Below, in pieces: positions 62,793 through 64,000 of a DNA stretch of 64,000 nt. Each line of letters begins with the position of its first letter. Within the stretch, counting starts at the first letter, position 1. Under the pieces are notes generated by a model. The model worked only from the letters and a program-made list of their open reading frames with translations. It had not been told where the DNA came from and ran no database searches. Source of the DNA: Methylomonas sp. UP202 (lineage in GTDB: Bacteria > Pseudomonadota > Gammaproteobacteria > Methylococcales > Methylomonadaceae); contig NZ_CP123897.1 in NCBI RefSeq assembly GCF_029910655.1, positions 3,523,547-3,587,546 on the forward strand, read 5' to 3'. The position numbers and the translations under genes were made by a program.

Positions 62793-64000
62793 ATGTCCAT
62801 CGTACAACGCATGTCGCTTTTGATCGGAATCGCTTTACTAGGCCTGTCCAGTCTGGCGGGCGTCAGTTATCAACAATTGGATAGTGTCTTTACGGCCGCC
62901 AACTACGCCAACGCCAATAGCGTGCCCTCGCTGATTGCGCTGAATCGCCAATTCAAAACCTTCGGTCAAGTTCGAGCCAGACTTTATCGGCACGTATCGA
63001 ATACCGATCCGGACAAGATCGCCGAATTAAATCAATCGATAACCGAGGCACTCAGCGCATTCGAAACCAGCCTGAAGCAGTACGACGCTCTGGTATCCGA
63101 CGCCGAGGACAAGCGCCTGTACACCGCTAACCTCGCGGCCTTCGAAAAATACCGGGCCGGCGTCGATACCGTCCTGGCGCTGTCCAAGCAAAACCGTAAG
63201 GACCAAGCGCTAGCGGCGCTGGAGCAAATGACTCCGCTAAGCGCGACACTCCAAGATGCACTCGAACAGCAAGGACAATATAACGGCAATCTGGCCGAAC
63301 AAAGTGCCGGCCAAGCCAAGGACATCAAAGCCCACGCCTCGATATGGCTAGCGGTCATCGCACTACTGGCGTTGGCGACGATCGCACTATTAGGCTGGTT
63401 TGTGACCCGCAAACTGAGCCGCCAATTGGGCGGCGAACCGGACGAAGTCGCTCGATTGGCGGGCAGGATAGCCGTCGGCGATCTGAGCGGCGAGATTCGG
63501 ATTGACGCCACCGATACCGCCAGCGTCATGGCTGCGATGAAACATATGAGCGACACGATTAAATCCCTGCTGGCCGACATGAACCGGATGGCCGCCGAAC
63601 ACGAGCAAGGCAATATCGACGCGGTCGTCGACAGCCAACGCTTTCAAGGCAGCTTTCGACAAATGGCGCAAGGCGTCAACGACATGGTGTCTGGACATAT
63701 CGCCGTCAAGAAGAAAGCGATGGCGGTGTTCAAGGCCTTCGGCGAAGGCGATTTCGACGCCCCAATGGAGAAACTACCCGGCAAGAAAGCGTTTATCAAC
63801 GACACGATAGAACTGGTGCGCGGCAATCTGAAAGGCTTTATCGCCGATATGAATCACATGAGCAAACAACACGAAGCCGGCGACATCGACGTGTTGATGA
63901 ATACCCAAAAATTCCAAGGCGATTTCAGCGTCATGGCGCAAGGCGTCAACGACATGGTGTCTGGACATATCGCCGTCAAGAAGAAAGCGATGGCGGTGTT
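62793..64000 (+). CDS. Methyl-accepting chemotaxis protein, second copy, cut by the window end
   Basis: The ATG at 62793 has GGGAGG at a short spacing. The frame is open to position 64000 (402 codons, no stop), so the gene is truncated only by the window. It parallels the previous receptor: TM1 (MSLLIGIALLGLSSLAGVSY), a periplasmic helical domain, TM2 (SIWLAVIALLALATIALLGW), then [20 protein letters not shown] and the same 90-residue modules (ATGs at 63579 and 63849). The kinase-control hairpin must lie beyond the window. A tandem paralogue with diverged sensor domain. Confidence 0.88.
   Translation, partial: MSIVQRMSLLIGIALLGLSSLAGVSYQQLDSVFTAANYANANSVPSLIALNRQFKTFGQVRARLYRHVSNTDPDKIAELNQSITEALSAFETSLKQYDALVSDAEDKRLYTANLAAFEKYRAGVDTVLALSKQNRKDQALAALEQMTPLSATLQDALEQQGQYNGNLAEQSAGQAKDIKAHASIWLAVIALLALATIALLGWFVTRKLSRQLGGEPDEVARLAGRIAVGDLSGEIRIDATDTASVMAAMKHMSDTIKSLLADMNRMAAEHEQGNIDAVVDSQRFQGSFRQMAQGVNDMVSGHIAVKKKAMAVFKAFGEGDFDAPMEKLPGKKAFINDTIELVRGNLKGFIADMNHMSKQHEAGDIDVLMNTQKFQGDFSVMAQGVNDMVSGHIAVKKKAMAV
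63663..64000 (+). repeat. 68-bp exact direct repeat inside the second chemoreceptor gene
   Basis: Positions 63663-63730 recur identically at 63933-64000, offset by exactly 270 bp (90 codons), and the second copy may continue past the window. It encodes [20 protein letters not shown]. The sequence between the copies is diverged. Confidence 0.9.

Overview
The window is a chromosomal stretch of a GC-rich (my estimate, high fifties percent), free-living gammaproteobacterium. Compact operons, many ATGA/GTGA gene overlaps, MdtABC, RpoS, an FNR-type regulator, a class 1 fructose-bisphosphatase and a NifX-like protein fit a methanotroph of the Methylomonas type. No methane-oxidation gene lies in the window, so that placement is inference. 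I saw no rRNA, tRNA, CRISPR array, transposase or prophage.

Layout. 0-7 kb: MtfA-type peptidase, a secreted metzincin-like lipoprotein on the minus strand with its own terminator, a small membrane protein, CorA and an unknown lipoprotein. 7-17.4 kb: a type II P-type ATPase and a convergent mdtABC efflux operon. 17.4-19.2 kb: a gene-poor stretch holding one possibly frameshifted gene. 19.2-24.4 kb: a small unknown protein, a secreted phosphoesterase, a large EF-hand membrane protein and PPK2. 24.4-34.6 kb: a nitrate assimilation operon (ABC transporter with two fused ATPases, porin, flavoprotein and molybdenum nitrate reductase). 34.6-40.3 kb: a signalling block (EAL protein, histidine kinase, HDOD response regulator, HD-GYP response regulator). 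40.3-50.1 kb: EVE protein, FliK-like protein, fbp-fnr pair, YadGH-type exporter, Ppx and rpoS. 50.6-59.1 kb: J-domain protein, mobB-moeA, uup-cinA-AEC transporter operon, NifX-like pair and a radical SAM protein. 59.5-64 kb: two chemoreceptors with repeated 90-residue cytoplasmic modules, the second cut by the window end.

The most informative region is 24.45-24.79 kb, upstream of the nitrate operon. In order it has an NtrC-like dyad, a sigma-54 -24/-12 promoter, a short leader with two five-base-pair hairpins that each carry a six-base loop, a strong intrinsic terminator with eight T's, and the nrtA start codon about 34 bases further on. This is the architecture expected for nitrogen-limitation activation (NtrC, sigma-54) combined with nitrate-responsive antitermination by an ANTAR protein (NasR/NasT type). 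Downstream, paired palindromic repeats occupy two intercistronic gaps of the same operon, and the fused ATPase has asymmetric ATP sites. MobB and MoeA, 17 kb away, would serve the molybdopterin cofactor of the nitrate reductase. No nitrite reductase is present here.
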